A stretch of 64,000 nucleotides of DNA from Gemmatirosa kalamazoonensis (GCF_000522985.1 NZ_CP007129.1:124001-188000), one strand, 5' to 3'; counted from the stretch's first letter, positions 8,815 to 18,279 are shown. The notes: generated by a model from the letters alone, not told the origin. Made by a program: numbers and translations.

Positions 8815-11800
8815 ATGCCGCGCGCCACCCGGCCGTTCCACCTCGCCGTGCTCCTCGCGCTGCTCGCCGCCGCGCCGTCCATGCTCGCCGCGCAGAAGCG
8901 CCCGCGCGAGGAGCTCCGCCCGCTCGCCGCGCTGCGCGTCGACACCGCGACGTACTCGCGCCTTCGCTGGCGCCACGTCGGGCCGGAGGGAAACCGCGTC
9001 ACGTCGGTGGCCGGCGTGGCGGGCGATCCGAACGTGTACTACGCCGGCGCCGCCTCGGGCGGCGTGTTCAAGACGACCGACCGCGGCATCCACTGGAGCC
9101 CGATCTCCGACAGCCTCCCGGTGTCGTCCATCGGCGCCGTCGCCGTCGCGCCGTCGGATCCGAACGTCGTGTGGATCGGCACCGGCGAGGCGTTCATCCG
9201 CAGCCACATCTCCGCCGGCTGGGGCGTGTGGCGATCGACCGACGCGGGGAAGCACTGGGCGCGCGCGGGGCTCGAGAACACCGGGCGGATCTCGCGCATC
9301 GTCGTCGATCCGACGAACCCCGACCGCGCGTTCGCCGCGTCGTTGGGCTTCGCGTACGGGCCGCAGCAGGAGCGCGGCGTCTACCGCACGACCGACGGCG
9401 GCAAGTCGTGGGAGCGCGTGCTGTTCGTGAACGACTCCACCGGCGTGTCGGAGCTCGCGATGGACCCGACGAACCCGCGCGTGCTCTACGCCGGCACGTG
9501 GCAGATCGAGATCCACACGTGGGGGCGGACGAGCGGCGGCGCCGGCGGCGGCCTCTGGACGTCGCGCGACGGCGGCACGACGTGGACGAAGCTCACCGGG
9601 CACGGGCTCCCCACGACGCCCGTGGGCAAGGTGAACGTCGCGCTGAGCGGCGCGAACCCGAGCCGCGTCTACGCGCTCATCGAGGCCGGCGACTGCGTGC
9701 CGCTGCCTAACGGCCAGGAGACGTCGTGCGGCCGCCTCTGGCGCTCCGACGACGCCGCCGCGACCTGGCGGCTCGTCAACAGCGACATCCAGCTCGCCGG
9801 CCGCACGCACTACTACAACCGCTTCGCCGTCATGCCCGACAACGCCGACGAGGCGTACTTCGCGAACGCGGCGTGGGTGCGGACGCTCGACGGCGGCCAG
9901 ACCGTGCAGGACCCGCCGCCCGCCGAGGTGCCGGGCGGCGACCACCACGACATCTGGATCGACCCGAAGAACGCGAATCGCATGGCCGTGAGCCACGACG
10001 GCGGCGTGTCGATCACGACGAACCGCGGCAAGAGCTGGCTGCAGGTGCAGCTCCCGATCGCGCAGATGTATCACGTGACGGTCGACAACAGGATCCCGTA
10101 CAACCTCTACGGCAACCGGCAGGACGGTCCATCGGCGATGTGTCCCAGCAACCCGCGGGTCGCCGGCTTCGACGCCTACTCGAACACGATCCCGCGCGGC
10201 GTCTGCCAGACGGTGGGCGGCGGCGAGAGCGGGTGGGCGACGCCCGACACGGTCGACGGGAACCTCGTCTGGTCGAGCGCGTCGGGCTACGGCAGCGTGG
10301 GCGGCATCGCGACGCTCTGGGACCGGCGCACGAACGTCGCGCACAACCTCGACATCTGGCCGCTCTCCACGATCGGGTGGGCGCCGGACAGCCTGCGCTA
10401 CCGCTTCGTCTGGAACTTCCCGCTCACCATCTCGCCGCACGACCACAACATGGTGTACGTGGGCTCCCAGCACGTGCACGTCACCACCGACAGCGGCCGC
10501 ACGTGGCGCGAGCTCAGTCCCGACCTCACGCGCAACGACAAGAGCCGGCAGCAGCGCTCGGGCGGCCTCACGCCGGACAACATCGGCGTCGAGTACGCCG
10601 GCGTGGTGTTCGCCATCGCCGAGTCGCCGGTGCAGCGCGGGCTGCTGTGGGCGGGGACGAACGACGGTCTCGTGCACGTCTCGCGGGACGGCGGGAAGAC
10701 GTGGACGAACGTCACGAAGAACCTGCCGAGCCTCGTCGAATGGGGCACGGTGAGCTCCATCACGCCGTCGCGCTTCGACGCGGGCACGGCGTATCTCACG
10801 GTCGACGGTCACCAGGTGGACGACCGCGATCCGTGGGTCTACAAGACGACGGACTTCGGCGCGACGTGGCGACTGATCACCGGCGGGATCCCGAAGTCGC
10901 CGCTCTCCTACGCGCACACGATCGCCGAGGACCCGGTCACCCGGGGGCTGCTCTACCTCGGCACCGAGAACGGCATCTACGTGTCGTTCGACGACGGCGC
11001 GCGCTGGCAGCCGCTGCAGACGAACCTGCCGCACGCGCCCGTCTACTGGATCACGGTGCAGCCGCGCTACCACGACCTCGTGATCGCGACGTACGGGCGC
11101 GGCTTCTGGATCCTCGACGACGTGACGCCGCTGCGGGAGCTCGCCTCGGCGGTGCCTAACGCGCCGGCGCATCTGTTCGCACCGCGCGAGACGTACCGGC
11201 TGCGCGACGCGGAGGGGCCGTTCGCGATCTTCGACGACCCGGCGGCGTCACAGGCGCCCCCGGCGGGCGCGGCGATCACCTACTGGATCACGAAGGCGCC
11301 GAACGACTCGGCGAAGCGGGCCGTGGGCGCGAAGCCCGACACGACGAAGAAGCCGCCCGCGGACAGCGTGACGATCACGATCGCCGACGCGGCGGGTGCC
11401 GTCGTGCGCACCATGAAGGGCCCGGCCGACGCGGGGGTGGGCCGCGTGTGGTGGAACCTGCGCTACGATCGCACGCGCGAGGCGAAGCTGCGCACGTCGC
11501 CGGAGTACGCGTCGTGGTTCGCGGTGGGCCCGTCGGGGCGGACGGCGCCGGGCGTGGGGCGGCTCGCGGTGCTCGCGCCGCCGGGGGCGTACACGGTGAA
11601 GCTGTCGTACGGCGGCACCGAGACGACGCGGCCGCTCGTGATCCGCAAGGACCCGAACAGCGGCGGCAGCGAGGCGGAGATCTCGGCCCAGGTCGCGCTG
11701 CTCCGCGCCATCGGCAAGGATCTCGACAGCGCGGTGTCGATGATCAACACGCTGGAGACGGTGCGCGGCCAGCTCGCGTCGCTGCGCACGCTGCTCGCCG

Positions 11801-12150
11801 ACGACTCGGCGCGGGCCGACGCGCACACGCCCGTGCGCACCGCCGCCGACTCGCTCGACCGCCGACTGTTAGGCGCCGAGCGTCGACTGTTCCAGACGCG
11901 GATCACGGGGCGCGGACAGGACGACGTGCGGTGGCCGATGCGGCTCGCCGAGCAGCTCGTGTACCTCGGCGAGGAGATCGGCGGCTCCGACTACGGGCCC
12001 ACGCAGTCGCAGCGCGACGTGGCGACGCTGCTCCACGGGCAGCTCGGCCAGGTCGCGGGCGATGTCGCCGCGCTGCTCGACCGCGACCTCGCGGCGTTCA
12101 ACGCGATGCTGCGCGACCGGAAGCTGCAGAACATCATCGCGGCGCAGTGA
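8815..12150 (+). CDS. Secreted sortilin/BNR-repeat (VPS10-like) protein, 1111 aa
   Basis: A large exported beta-propeller protein. A signal peptide (to about residue 25, LAAQ) is followed by repeated Asp-box/BNR units of the SxDxGxxW type, seen as STDAGKHW, TTDGGKSWE, SRDGGTTW, SRDGGKTW and others from residue 60 to 760. These units are typical of sialidase, sortilin and photosystem-stability (Ycf48-like) propellers. The last 330 residues are a different, partly helical region with a short fibronectin-like segment. Databases often call these 'glycosyl hydrolase', but I see no catalytic signature, so a binding or scaffold role is as likely. Such proteins are abundant in Gemmatimonadota. ATG at 8815 is the first in-frame start that yields a complete signal peptide. 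Confidence 0.85.
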   Translation: MPRATRPFHLAVLLALLAAAPSMLAAQKRPREELRPLAALRVDTATYSRLRWRHVGPEGNRVTSVAGVAGDPNVYYAGAASGGVFKTTDRGIHWSPISDSLPVSSIGAVAVAPSDPNVVWIGTGEAFIRSHISAGWGVWRSTDAGKHWARAGLENTGRISRIVVDPTNPDRAFAASLGFAYGPQQERGVYRTTDGGKSWERVLFVNDSTGVSELAMDPTNPRVLYAGTWQIEIHTWGRTSGGAGGGLWTSRDGGTTWTKLTGHGLPTTPVGKVNVALSGANPSRVYALIEAGDCVPLPNGQETSCGRLWRSDDAAATWRLVNSDIQLAGRTHYYNRFAVMPDNADEAYFANAAWVRTLDGGQTVQDPPPAEVPGGDHHDIWIDPKNANRMAVSHDGGVSITTNRGKSWLQVQLPIAQMYHVTVDNRIPYNLYGNRQDGPSAMCPSNPRVAGFDAYSNTIPRGVCQTVGGGESGWATPDTVDGNLVWSSASGYGSVGGIATLWDRRTNVAHNLDIWPLSTIGWAPDSLRYRFVWNFPLTISPHDHNMVYVGSQHVHVTTDSGRTWRELSPDLTRNDKSRQQRSGGLTPDNIGVEYAGVVFAIAESPVQRGLLWAGTNDGLVHVSRDGGKTWTNVTKNLPSLVEWGTVSSITPSRFDAGTAYLTVDGHQVDDRDPWVYKTTDFGATWRLITGGIPKSPLSYAHTIAEDPVTRGLLYLGTENGIYVSFDDGARWQPLQTNLPHAPVYWITVQPRYHDLVIATYGRGFWILDDVTPLRELASAVPNAPAHLFAPRETYRLRDAEGPFAIFDDPAASQAPPAGAAITYWITKAPNDSAKRAVGAKPDTTKKPPADSVTITIADAAGAVVRTMKGPADAGVGRVWWNLRYDRTREAKLRTSPEYASWFAVGPSGRTAPGVGRLAVLAPPGAYTVKLSYGGTETTRPLVIRKDPNSGGSEAEISAQVALLRAIGKDLDSAVSMINTLETVRGQLASLRTLLADDSARADAHTPVRTAADSLDRRLLGAERRLFQTRITGRGQDDVRWPMRLAEQLVYLGEEIGGSDYGPTQSQRDVATLLHGQLGQVAGDVAALLDRDLAAFNAMLRDRKLQNIIAAQ

Positions 12151-12179
12151 GGCGGCGAACACCGAAGGGATTTCGCGCC

Positions 12180-13181
12180 ATGATCGTCGCCGCGCTGTCG
12201 ATCCTCGTCCTCATCGGCGTGGCGATCGGCGCGGTGGGCGTGCGCAACGCGTGGCGCGCGGCGGCGAGCCGTGGGTGGCCGACGGCGTCCGGCGTCGTCG
12301 TCGCGTCGGCGCGCGAGACGCACGTCACGTACGACCAGCGGACGAACCGCTCGTCGAGGGCGTACGGCGCGCGCGTGCGCGTGCGGTACGCGGTGGGCGG
12401 CGCGGAGTACGAGACGGAGCAGCGCCGGTTCGGGCAGATCGTCGGAACGACGGATCCGTCGGACGCCGGGCTGCTGGTGCTGCGCTACCCGCCGGGCGCG
12501 CCGGTGACCGTCGCGTATGACCCCGCGCACCCGTCGCGCGCGGTGATGGAGCCGGGGCTGTTCGCCGAAGCGCTCTCGCTGCCGGCGGCGGGGCTCGCGT
12601 TCGTCGTCGCGGGCGTGCTCTCCATCGTGCTGTTCCTCGGCAGCGTCGGTGACGACGCGCGCGGGATGGCGTTGGGCCTCACGCTGTTCGGGCTCGTGTT
12701 CTGCGCGATCGGCGCGGCGCTGCTCACGCCGGGCGCGATCGCGCTGTGGCGCGCGCGGGCGAGCGCGCACTGGCCGGCGGCGGCGGGAACGATCGTCATG
12801 GGCCGCCCCGCGCCGCTCCCGGTCGACGCCGCCGACGCGGCCGTCGACAGCGCCGAGTCGGCCGACAGCGCGTCGGGGCGCGTGCTCCAGCCGGGGCGGC
12901 TGGTGTATGCGTACGACGTCGGCGGGCACCGGCACTACGCGAACGTGCGGACGTTCGGCCAGGTCTCGCGCGGCGGCGGCGGCCCGGACGAGACGATCGG
13001 GGCGCGCTATCCGATCGGTCGCGCGATCACCGTCAGGCACGCGCCCGACGCGCCGGATCTCGCGGTGCTGGAGCCGGGCGTGTCGGGCGAGGCGTGGCTG
13101 CTGCCGGGGGTGGGGGCGGCGTTCCTGCTCTTCGGATTCGCCGTCGTCCGGTGGGGGGTGCCGGCGCTGGCGCGCTCCTGA
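12180..13181 (+). CDS. DUF3592 membrane protein with duplicated domain
   Basis: A 333-residue integral membrane protein made of two similar halves. Each half has a hydrophobic helix, a beta-rich extracytoplasmic DUF3592-type domain (ASGVVVAS...VRYAVGG; then GTIVMG...YAYDVGG), an FGQ motif, and another helix. The YxVGGxxYxxE-like pattern and the closing AYDPAHPSRAVMEPG and HAPDAPDLAVLEPG motifs repeat at matching positions, which shows an internal duplication. The function of DUF3592 is not established. It starts 30 bp after the BNR-repeat gene with no clear promoter between, so the two may be co-transcribed. Confidence 0.8.
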   Translation: MIVAALSILVLIGVAIGAVGVRNAWRAAASRGWPTASGVVVASARETHVTYDQRTNRSSRAYGARVRVRYAVGGAEYETEQRRFGQIVGTTDPSDAGLLVLRYPPGAPVTVAYDPAHPSRAVMEPGLFAEALSLPAAGLAFVVAGVLSIVLFLGSVGDDARGMALGLTLFGLVFCAIGAALLTPGAIALWRARASAHWPAAAGTIVMGRPAPLPVDAADAAVDSAESADSASGRVLQPGRLVYAYDVGGHRHYANVRTFGQVSRGGGGPDETIGARYPIGRAITVRHAPDAPDLAVLEPGVSGEAWLLPGVGAAFLLFGFAVVRWGVPALARS

Positions 13182-13226
13182 GGTTCGGCGCGCCGCGCGC
13201 GATTCTCTCGTCGGGCACGGGCCCAC

Positions 13227-13346
13227 GTGATCTGGACGCGGATCACGCGGATCGCGCGGACACTACCGGATAGATCGAAGGATCGAGGCTCGAGCCTAAC
13301 GCCTCCTACCTATCTGGTAGTGTCCGCGTGATCCGCGTCCACTCAC
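13227..13346. repeat. Intergenic hairpin repeat (GGATCACGC unit)
   Basis: Imperfect inverted repeat between the DUF3592 gene and the PadR gene. Arms are 13227-13273 and 13310-13346. The left arm contains a 9-nt tandem step (GGATCACGC/GGATCGCGC) with one more copy than the right. The loop carries a GCCTAACG site at 13294-13301. The strong stem could end transcription of the gene upstream. Confidence 0.75.
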
Positions 13347-13392
13347 ACGGAGCCACGCATGGCCGCAGCGTCGCGCGTGGCGCGCTCACCCC

Positions 13393-13439
13393 TTGACACT
13401 CTAGTGGTCCGCCCCCATCGTACCACCAGAACATCTAGG
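13393..13439 (+). promoter_or_regulatory. Promoter and probable operator of padR (module A)
   Basis: TTGACA at 13393-13398 and, after 17 bp, a weak -10 CATCGT at 13416-13421. Next to the -35 is CTCTAGTGGT; an ACCACCAG at 13422-13429 mirrors its TGGT part, and a second CTAGG follows at 13435-13439. The placement of CTAG directly after the -35 box recurs in module D, which suggests a shared kind of PadR operator. This is inference from sequence pattern only. Confidence 0.5.
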
Positions 13440-13451
13440 GGTAATCGACGC

Positions 13452-13802
13452 ATGCCCATCGGCGCGAACAGCGACTTCCTCCACGGCACGCTCGACGTGC
13501 TGATCCTGAAGACCCTCTCCTGGGGCCCGCGCCACGGCTACGCCATCGCGCGCTGGCTCGAGACCGGGTCCGGCGACGCCCTCCAGATCGAGGACGGCTC
13601 GCTCTACCCCGCGCTCTACCGCCTCGAGCGCAAAGGATGGATCGAGGCCGAGTGGGGCGTCACCGAGACGAAGCGCAGGGCGAAGTTCTACCGCCTCTCC
13701 CGCGCCGGTCGCGACCACCTGCTGCGACAGACGGCCGAGTGGGCCGCGTTCTCCGAGGCCGTCTCGCGCATCCTCCTGCCGGCGCACGCCGCCGCGACGT
13801 GA
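13452..13802 (+). CDS. PadR-family transcriptional regulator (module A)
   Basis: A 116-residue PadR winged-helix repressor. The core matches the family: LHGTLDVLILKTLSWGPRHG, then IEDGSLYPALYRLERKGWI for the recognition helix and wing, and a short C-terminal helix for dimerisation. ATG at 13452 is chosen because residues upstream in the open frame are not conserved. The stop overlaps the GTG start of the ADOP permease (GTGA), so the two genes are translationally coupled. By analogy with other PadR-permease pairs it probably represses its own operon until an unknown ligand binds. Confidence 0.88.
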   Translation: MPIGANSDFLHGTLDVLILKTLSWGPRHGYAIARWLETGSGDALQIEDGSLYPALYRLERKGWIEAEWGVTETKRRAKFYRLSRAGRDHLLRQTAEWAAFSEAVSRILLPAHAAAT

Positions 13803-16483
13803 GCGGGTGGCAGCGCGTCCTGCCGGCGCGCCTCCGCCGCGGTGCCGTCGCCGGCCAGGTGGACGACGAGCTGGCGTTCCACCTCGAGATGCGCGCGCAG
13901 GAGTACGTCGACCGCGGCCTCACTCCGGAGGCCGCGCGGGCCGAGGCGCTCCGCCGCATGGGCGACCTCGAGCGAGTGCGCGGGACGTGCCGCGCGTTGG
14001 GCGAAGCGAAGGAGCGTGACATGGCGCGGGCCGAGTGGTTCGAGGAAGCGTGGCAGGATCTCCGGTTCGCCGCCCGGCAGCTGCTCCGCGCGCGCGCCCT
14101 CACCGCGATCGCCGCGCTCACGCTCGCGTTAGGCATCGGCGCCACCGCCGCGATCTTCGGCGTGGTCGATGCCGTCGTGCTGCGGCCGCTCCCGTTCGAC
14201 CACCCCGAGCGCATCGTGAAGCTCCGCAGCGCCGCGCGCGGCGGCGGCGTGAGCAGCGTGTCGAACGCGAACTTCCTCGACTGGCGCGCGCAGGGCGCCG
14301 CCGTGTTCGAGGTCATGGCCGCCGAGGTGCAGACGGGGATGACGCTGTCGCGCCCCGGCGACGTGCCCGTGCTGCTCGACGGCGCGCGCGCGTCCGCCGA
14401 CTGGTTCCGCGTGTTCGGCGCCCGCGCGGCGATGGGGCGCACGTTCGGCGCCGACGACGACGTGCCGGGACGCGGCAACGTCGTCGTGCTCGCGGACCGC
14501 ACGTGGCAGAAGTACTTCCACGCGGACCCGCGCATACTCGGCCGCGCGCTGCAGCTCAACGGCACGTCGTACACCGTCATCGGCGTCATGCCGGCGTCGT
14601 TCGACTACGTGGAGGAGAGCGAGGCGCTGTGGGTGCCGCTCGCGCTCTCGCCGAAGGACGCTGCGAACCGCGGGGCCGGCTATCTCACCGTCCTCGGACG
14701 GCTGCGCCGCGACGTCGCGCCGGAGGACGCGGCGCGCGCCATGGCGCTCGTCGGGCGACGCCTCGCGCAGCAGTACCCGGAGGACAACCGCGACGACGGG
14801 ATCAGCGTGAAGCCGTTCGCCGCCGATCTCACGGGCGACTACAGCGGCCGCCTGCTCACGCTGCTCGGCGCGGTGGGCTTCGTGCTGCTCATCGCCTGCG
14901 CGAACGTGGCGAACCTGCTGCTCGCGCGCGGCGCGTCGCGGGCGAAGGAGCTCGCGCTGCGCAGCGCGTTAGGCGCGGGGCGCGCGCGGCTCGTGCGACA
15001 GCTCCTCACGGAGAGCGTGGCGCTCGCGCTGCTCGGTGGCGTGCTCGGCGCGGCGCTCGCCGTCGGCGGCGTGCGCGCGCTCGTCGCCATCGCGCCGCCC
15101 GGCGTGCCGCGCCTCGAGCAGGCCGCGGTCGACGGGCGCGTGCTCGCGTTCACGCTGCTCCTCTCCGTCGCGAGCAGCATCGTGTTCGGCCTCGCGCCGG
15201 CGCTGCGCGCGGCGCGCCCGGATCTCCAGCCGACGCTGCGCGAGGGCGGACGCGGGACGATGCCGGCCGTGCGCGACCGGCTGCGCGCGGGCCTCGTGGT
15301 GGCGGAGGTCGCGCTCGCGCTCGTGCTGCTCACCGGCGCCGGGCTGCTCACGCGCAGCGCCGTGCTGCTGCACCGCGTGGAGCCCGGCTTCGACCCGGCC
15401 GGCGTGCTCACCGCGCGCATCATGCTCCCCGAGGCCGGCTACGCCGACGCCGCGCGCGTCGTGGAGACCTATCGCCGCATCGGCGAGGAGGTGCGGCGCG
15501 TGCCTGGCGTGAAGGACGCGGGGTTCGTGCTGATGGTGCCGCTCGCCGACGACGATGCGGCGGCGACGGTGACGGCGGAGGGAAAGCCGCTCACGCCCGA
15601 GAACCGGATCCCGGTGCCGTTCCGCATCACGAGCGGCGGCTACTTCCAGACGATGGGGATCCCGATCGTGCGCGGACGCGACTTCACCGATCGCGACGAC
15701 GCGACCGCGCCGCGCGTCGCGATCGTGAACGAGTCGCTCGCCCGAAAGCTGTGGCCCGGCCAGGACGCGATCGGCAAGCGGCTCACGCAGATCACGGCGT
15801 CGCCCGAGGATCCGGGATGGACGGAGGTCGTCGGCGTCGTGCGCGACGTACGCGAGAAGGGGATCGGCATACCGACGCGGGCCGAGGTGTTCTATCCGGT
15901 CGCGCAGACGAACCCGCGGCTCTGGGCGCTGCTCCAGCGGTCGCTCGTGCTCGTCGCGCGCAACGGTCGCGGGGCCGGCTCCGCGTCGGCGCTCGAGCGG
16001 CCGCTGCGCGCCGCCGTCGCGCGCATCGATCCCGACCTGGCGCTCGGCAGCGTGCGCAGCATGGACGACTACCTCGCGGCGTCGCTCGCCACGTCGCGCT
16101 TCACGTCGCTGCTGCTCGGCGCGCTCAGCGCGATCGGGCTCGCGCTCGCCGTCGTCGGCATCTACGGCATCATCGCGTACTTCGTGACACAGCGCGTGCC
16201 GGAGATCGGCGTGCGCATGGCGCTCGGCGCGACGCCACGCGGCATCCGCGTGCTCGTCGTGCGGAGCGCCATGCGCCCCGTGGCGCTCGGCGTCGTGCTG
16301 GGCGCGGCGGCGGCCGTCGGCGCGACGCGGCTGCTGCGCGCCTACCTCTTCGGCGTCACGCCCACCGACCCGGCGACGATCGTCGTCGTCGTCGCGCTGC
16401 TGTTAGGCGCGGCGCTCGCCGCGAGCCTCGTCCCCGCGAGGCGCGCGATGCGCGTCGACCCGGCGACGGTAGCCCGCGGCTAG
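13799..16483 (+). CDS. ADOP-type MacB/FtsX-like permease (module A), 894 aa
   Basis: A long 'acidobacterial duplicated orphan permease'. Residues 1-85 are the ADOP N-terminal domain (DDELAFHLEMRAQEYV, then EALRRMGDLERV). A first helix (ALTLALGIGATAAIFGVV) leads to a MacB-like periplasmic core. FtsX helices follow with the hallmark ACANVANLLLARG, then a second core and a second FtsX unit ending in PARRAMRVDPATVARG. No ATPase gene is adjacent, which is usual for this group, so an ATPase encoded elsewhere is needed or the protein acts without one. The transported or sensed substrate is unknown. The GTG start overlaps the padR stop. The last 81 bp overlap the convergent PEP-CTERM gene. Confidence 0.86.
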   Translation: MSGWQRVLPARLRRGAVAGQVDDELAFHLEMRAQEYVDRGLTPEAARAEALRRMGDLERVRGTCRALGEAKERDMARAEWFEEAWQDLRFAARQLLRARALTAIAALTLALGIGATAAIFGVVDAVVLRPLPFDHPERIVKLRSAARGGGVSSVSNANFLDWRAQGAAVFEVMAAEVQTGMTLSRPGDVPVLLDGARASADWFRVFGARAAMGRTFGADDDVPGRGNVVVLADRTWQKYFHADPRILGRALQLNGTSYTVIGVMPASFDYVEESEALWVPLALSPKDAANRGAGYLTVLGRLRRDVAPEDAARAMALVGRRLAQQYPEDNRDDGISVKPFAADLTGDYSGRLLTLLGAVGFVLLIACANVANLLLARGASRAKELALRSALGAGRARLVRQLLTESVALALLGGVLGAALAVGGVRALVAIAPPGVPRLEQAAVDGRVLAFTLLLSVASSIVFGLAPALRAARPDLQPTLREGGRGTMPAVRDRLRAGLVVAEVALALVLLTGAGLLTRSAVLLHRVEPGFDPAGVLTARIMLPEAGYADAARVVETYRRIGEEVRRVPGVKDAGFVLMVPLADDDAAATVTAEGKPLTPENRIPVPFRITSGGYFQTMGIPIVRGRDFTDRDDATAPRVAIVNESLARKLWPGQDAIGKRLTQITASPEDPGWTEVVGVVRDVREKGIGIPTRAEVFYPVAQTNPRLWALLQRSLVLVARNGRGAGSASALERPLRAAVARIDPDLALGSVRSMDDYLAASLATSRFTSLLLGALSAIGLALAVVGIYGIIAYFVTQRVPEIGVRMALGATPRGIRVLVVRSAMRPVALGVVLGAAAAVGATRLLRAYLFGVTPTDPATIVVVVALLLGAALAASLVPARRAMRVDPATVARG

Positions 16484-17143
16484 CACGAGCAGCGCACCGA
16501 CGCCGACCAGGCCGACGGTCGCGGGCTCCGGCGTGCTCGTGACCGCCAGCGACGCGACGGTGAACTCGGAGACGACGTCGGTCACGCCGCCGGCATCGTC
16601 GGGACCCGACCAGAAGTCGGACATCAGGAACGGGGTCGGGTAGCCGACCGCCGCCGCGCCGGCCGGCGCGTCCACCGGCAGGTATCCGGTGAGGGCGTTC
16701 GCGAACGGGCTCGACGCGCCGGACGTGAACGTCCACGCGATCGCCTGGCCGGGCGCGAGGCCGTCGAGCGACTGGAACAGGAACGGGACGACCCCGCCCT
16801 CCCCCAGGTCGCCGTCGCGGAACAGCCACAGGTCGAACGACGTGACGACGAACGGCGCCGGGCCCGCGAACGCGGGCGCGAGATAGGTCGTCGTGCCGGT
16901 GAGCGCGTAGTCGACGAGGTACGACGGCACGTTCTGCGGCGCGAGTCCGGGCACCCCGGGCAGCGGCAGGACCGGGCCGCTGCGCGCGACCTCGGTCAGC
17001 GTGAACTGGTGGCAGGCGAACGCGGAGCAGCCGGCGAACGTGCCGAGCCGGCCGAACTGTCCCGCCCCCGACTGCGCGTGCGCCACGGCGGCCGCCGCGG
17101 GAAGAGTGAGGGCGGCGAGGGCGACAACGATACGGCGGTGCAT
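16403..17143 (-). CDS. Exported PEP-CTERM sorting-domain protein
   Basis: A 246-residue exported protein. A signal peptide (to about residue 23, AHAQ) is followed by a beta-rich domain with no catalytic motif that I recognise. Near the C-terminus are a PEP motif (TSTPEPATVGLVG), a hydrophobic helix (VGALLVLAAGY) and a basic cluster (RRR), the PEP-CTERM exosortase sorting signal. An extra 19-residue tail follows the basic cluster and is encoded by the part that overlaps the ADOP gene by 81 bp. Exosortase-sorted proteins are usually linked to exopolysaccharide or cell-surface structures; no exosortase gene is in this window. Confidence 0.78.
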   Translation of the reverse strand: MHRRIVVALAALTLPAAAAVAHAQSGAGQFGRLGTFAGCSAFACHQFTLTEVARSGPVLPLPGVPGLAPQNVPSYLVDYALTGTTTYLAPAFAGPAPFVVTSFDLWLFRDGDLGEGGVVPFLFQSLDGLAPGQAIAWTFTSGASSPFANALTGYLPVDAPAGAAAVGYPTPFLMSDFWSGPDDAGGVTDVVSEFTVASLAVTSTPEPATVGLVGVGALLVLAAGYRRRVDAHRAPRGDEARGERRA

Positions 17144-17314
17144 GGATTCTCCTTCGGCGTGCGGCTATGCCGGAGCACCGCCAGCGTCGGCGGAACTGCG
17201 TGGGCTGCCCGACCATTGCGCCGCCGCGACGACGGCGCAAGCGGGGACTGGCGGGTCGGCGGTTGGCGTGATAGATGCGCGATCGTACCTCGGAGGTTTC
17301 GGAGCGAATCCCCG

Positions 17315-18202
17315 ATGTTCACGCGGTTCTCGATGCCGCCGCAGCGGAGGGATCCGGCGCCCGTCGCCGGTTCCGTCGCGAGCCTCGCGGCGCATGCCAC
17401 GCTGGTCGTTCTGCTCATCGGCGGGGGCCCGTCCGGCACGGGCACCGGGGCCGGCGCGGCGGGTGCGCCCGCGAGCGCGTCGGCCGAGCCGGCGGCCGGG
17501 GAGCGCATCCAGTGGGTGGGGTCGCCCGATGCGGACCGCGGCGCGTCGGCGGCGCCGAGCACGACCCGGCCGCCGATCGCCTACGTCGTGCCGGGGCGGG
17601 GACCGCTGCGGGAAGTGACGGCGCCCGTCGCGCCGCGCCGCCGTCCCACGCGCGGCACCGCGACGTCCGTCCCGCCGATGCGGCCGCCCGAGCCGCGTCG
17701 GCTGAAGTTCTGGCAGCGGCAGCTCCTGCCGCTCCCGCCGCTCCCGGAGGTCGACGTCGCGCTGCTCGTCGCCGGCGTCGTCGCGGCGGCGCCCGACCTC
17801 GACCGGCTCGTGACTCGCCCGGAAGACTTCCACCGGCTGCCCACGACGGACCCCGCGGAGTTGCTGGCGCTGGCGAACGTGCTGACGCCTAACGGGCCGC
17901 GTCCCGTCGGGCCGGTGGACGTGCTGCCGATCGCGTTCGTGAGCAACCCGAAGCCGACCTACCCGATGTTCCTCGCGCAGTCGGGCGTCGGGGGGCGCGT
18001 GCTCGTCGAGTTCACGATCGACAGCGCCGGCGTCGTGGACCTCGCGTCGCTGCAGGTGGTGCGGAGCACGAACGACATGTTCACGCAGGCGGTGCGCGCC
18101 GTGCTGCCGCAGCTCCGCTTCCTCCCCGCGCAGATCTCGCAGCACGCGGTGGGCGTGCGCGTGCGGCAGCCGTTCGAGTTCCGCATCGGATCGCGGAACT
18201 GA
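17315..18202 (+). CDS. TonB C-terminal-domain protein (energy transducer-like)
   Basis: A 295-residue protein with one N-terminal hydrophobic helix (VASLAAHATLVVLLIGGG), a long Pro/Ala/Gly/Arg-rich linker (about 45-130), and a C-terminal TonB-like domain (about 205-290). That domain shows the family pattern KPTYPMFLAQSGVGGRVLVE followed by FTIDSAGVVD. TonB proteins span the periplasm and pass proton-motive energy to outer-membrane receptors. No ExbB/ExbD genes are adjacent. It may serve the SusC transporter at 53-56 kb or other receptors. ATG at 17315 gives a natural basic N-terminus. Confidence 0.8.
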   Translation: MFTRFSMPPQRRDPAPVAGSVASLAAHATLVVLLIGGGPSGTGTGAGAAGAPASASAEPAAGERIQWVGSPDADRGASAAPSTTRPPIAYVVPGRGPLREVTAPVAPRRRPTRGTATSVPPMRPPEPRRLKFWQRQLLPLPPLPEVDVALLVAGVVAAAPDLDRLVTRPEDFHRLPTTDPAELLALANVLTPNGPRPVGPVDVLPIAFVSNPKPTYPMFLAQSGVGGRVLVEFTIDSAGVVDLASLQVVRSTNDMFTQAVRAVLPQLRFLPAQISQHAVGVRVRQPFEFRIGSRN

Positions 18203-18224
18203 CGCGGGCGAACGCGGTCCGAGG

Positions 18225-18263
18225 TTGACGACCGCGCGACGCGGCCGTATATGTATGATACAT
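18225..18263 (+). promoter_or_regulatory. Promoter with perfect PadR-type operator (module B)
   Basis: TTGACG at 18225-18230, 17 bp, then TATATG at 18248-18253. The perfect palindrome ATGTAT-G-ATACAT (18251-18263) overlaps the -10 box. ATGT/ACAT dyads are the classical binding site of PadR proteins, so this is a convincing autoregulatory operator for the padR gene that starts 17 bp downstream. Confidence 0.75.
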
Positions 18264-18279
18264 ACATATCGGAGTCGCG

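Noticed and set aside
8797-11172. 791-codon minus-strand frame opposite the BNR-repeat gene
   Set aside because: Low-complexity Arg/Val/His sequence typical of antisense frames in GC-rich DNA.
8815-12150. Calling the BNR-repeat protein a sialidase or glycosyl hydrolase
   Set aside because: Only Asp-box propeller repeats are visible; no sialidase Arg triad or other catalytic signature was seen.
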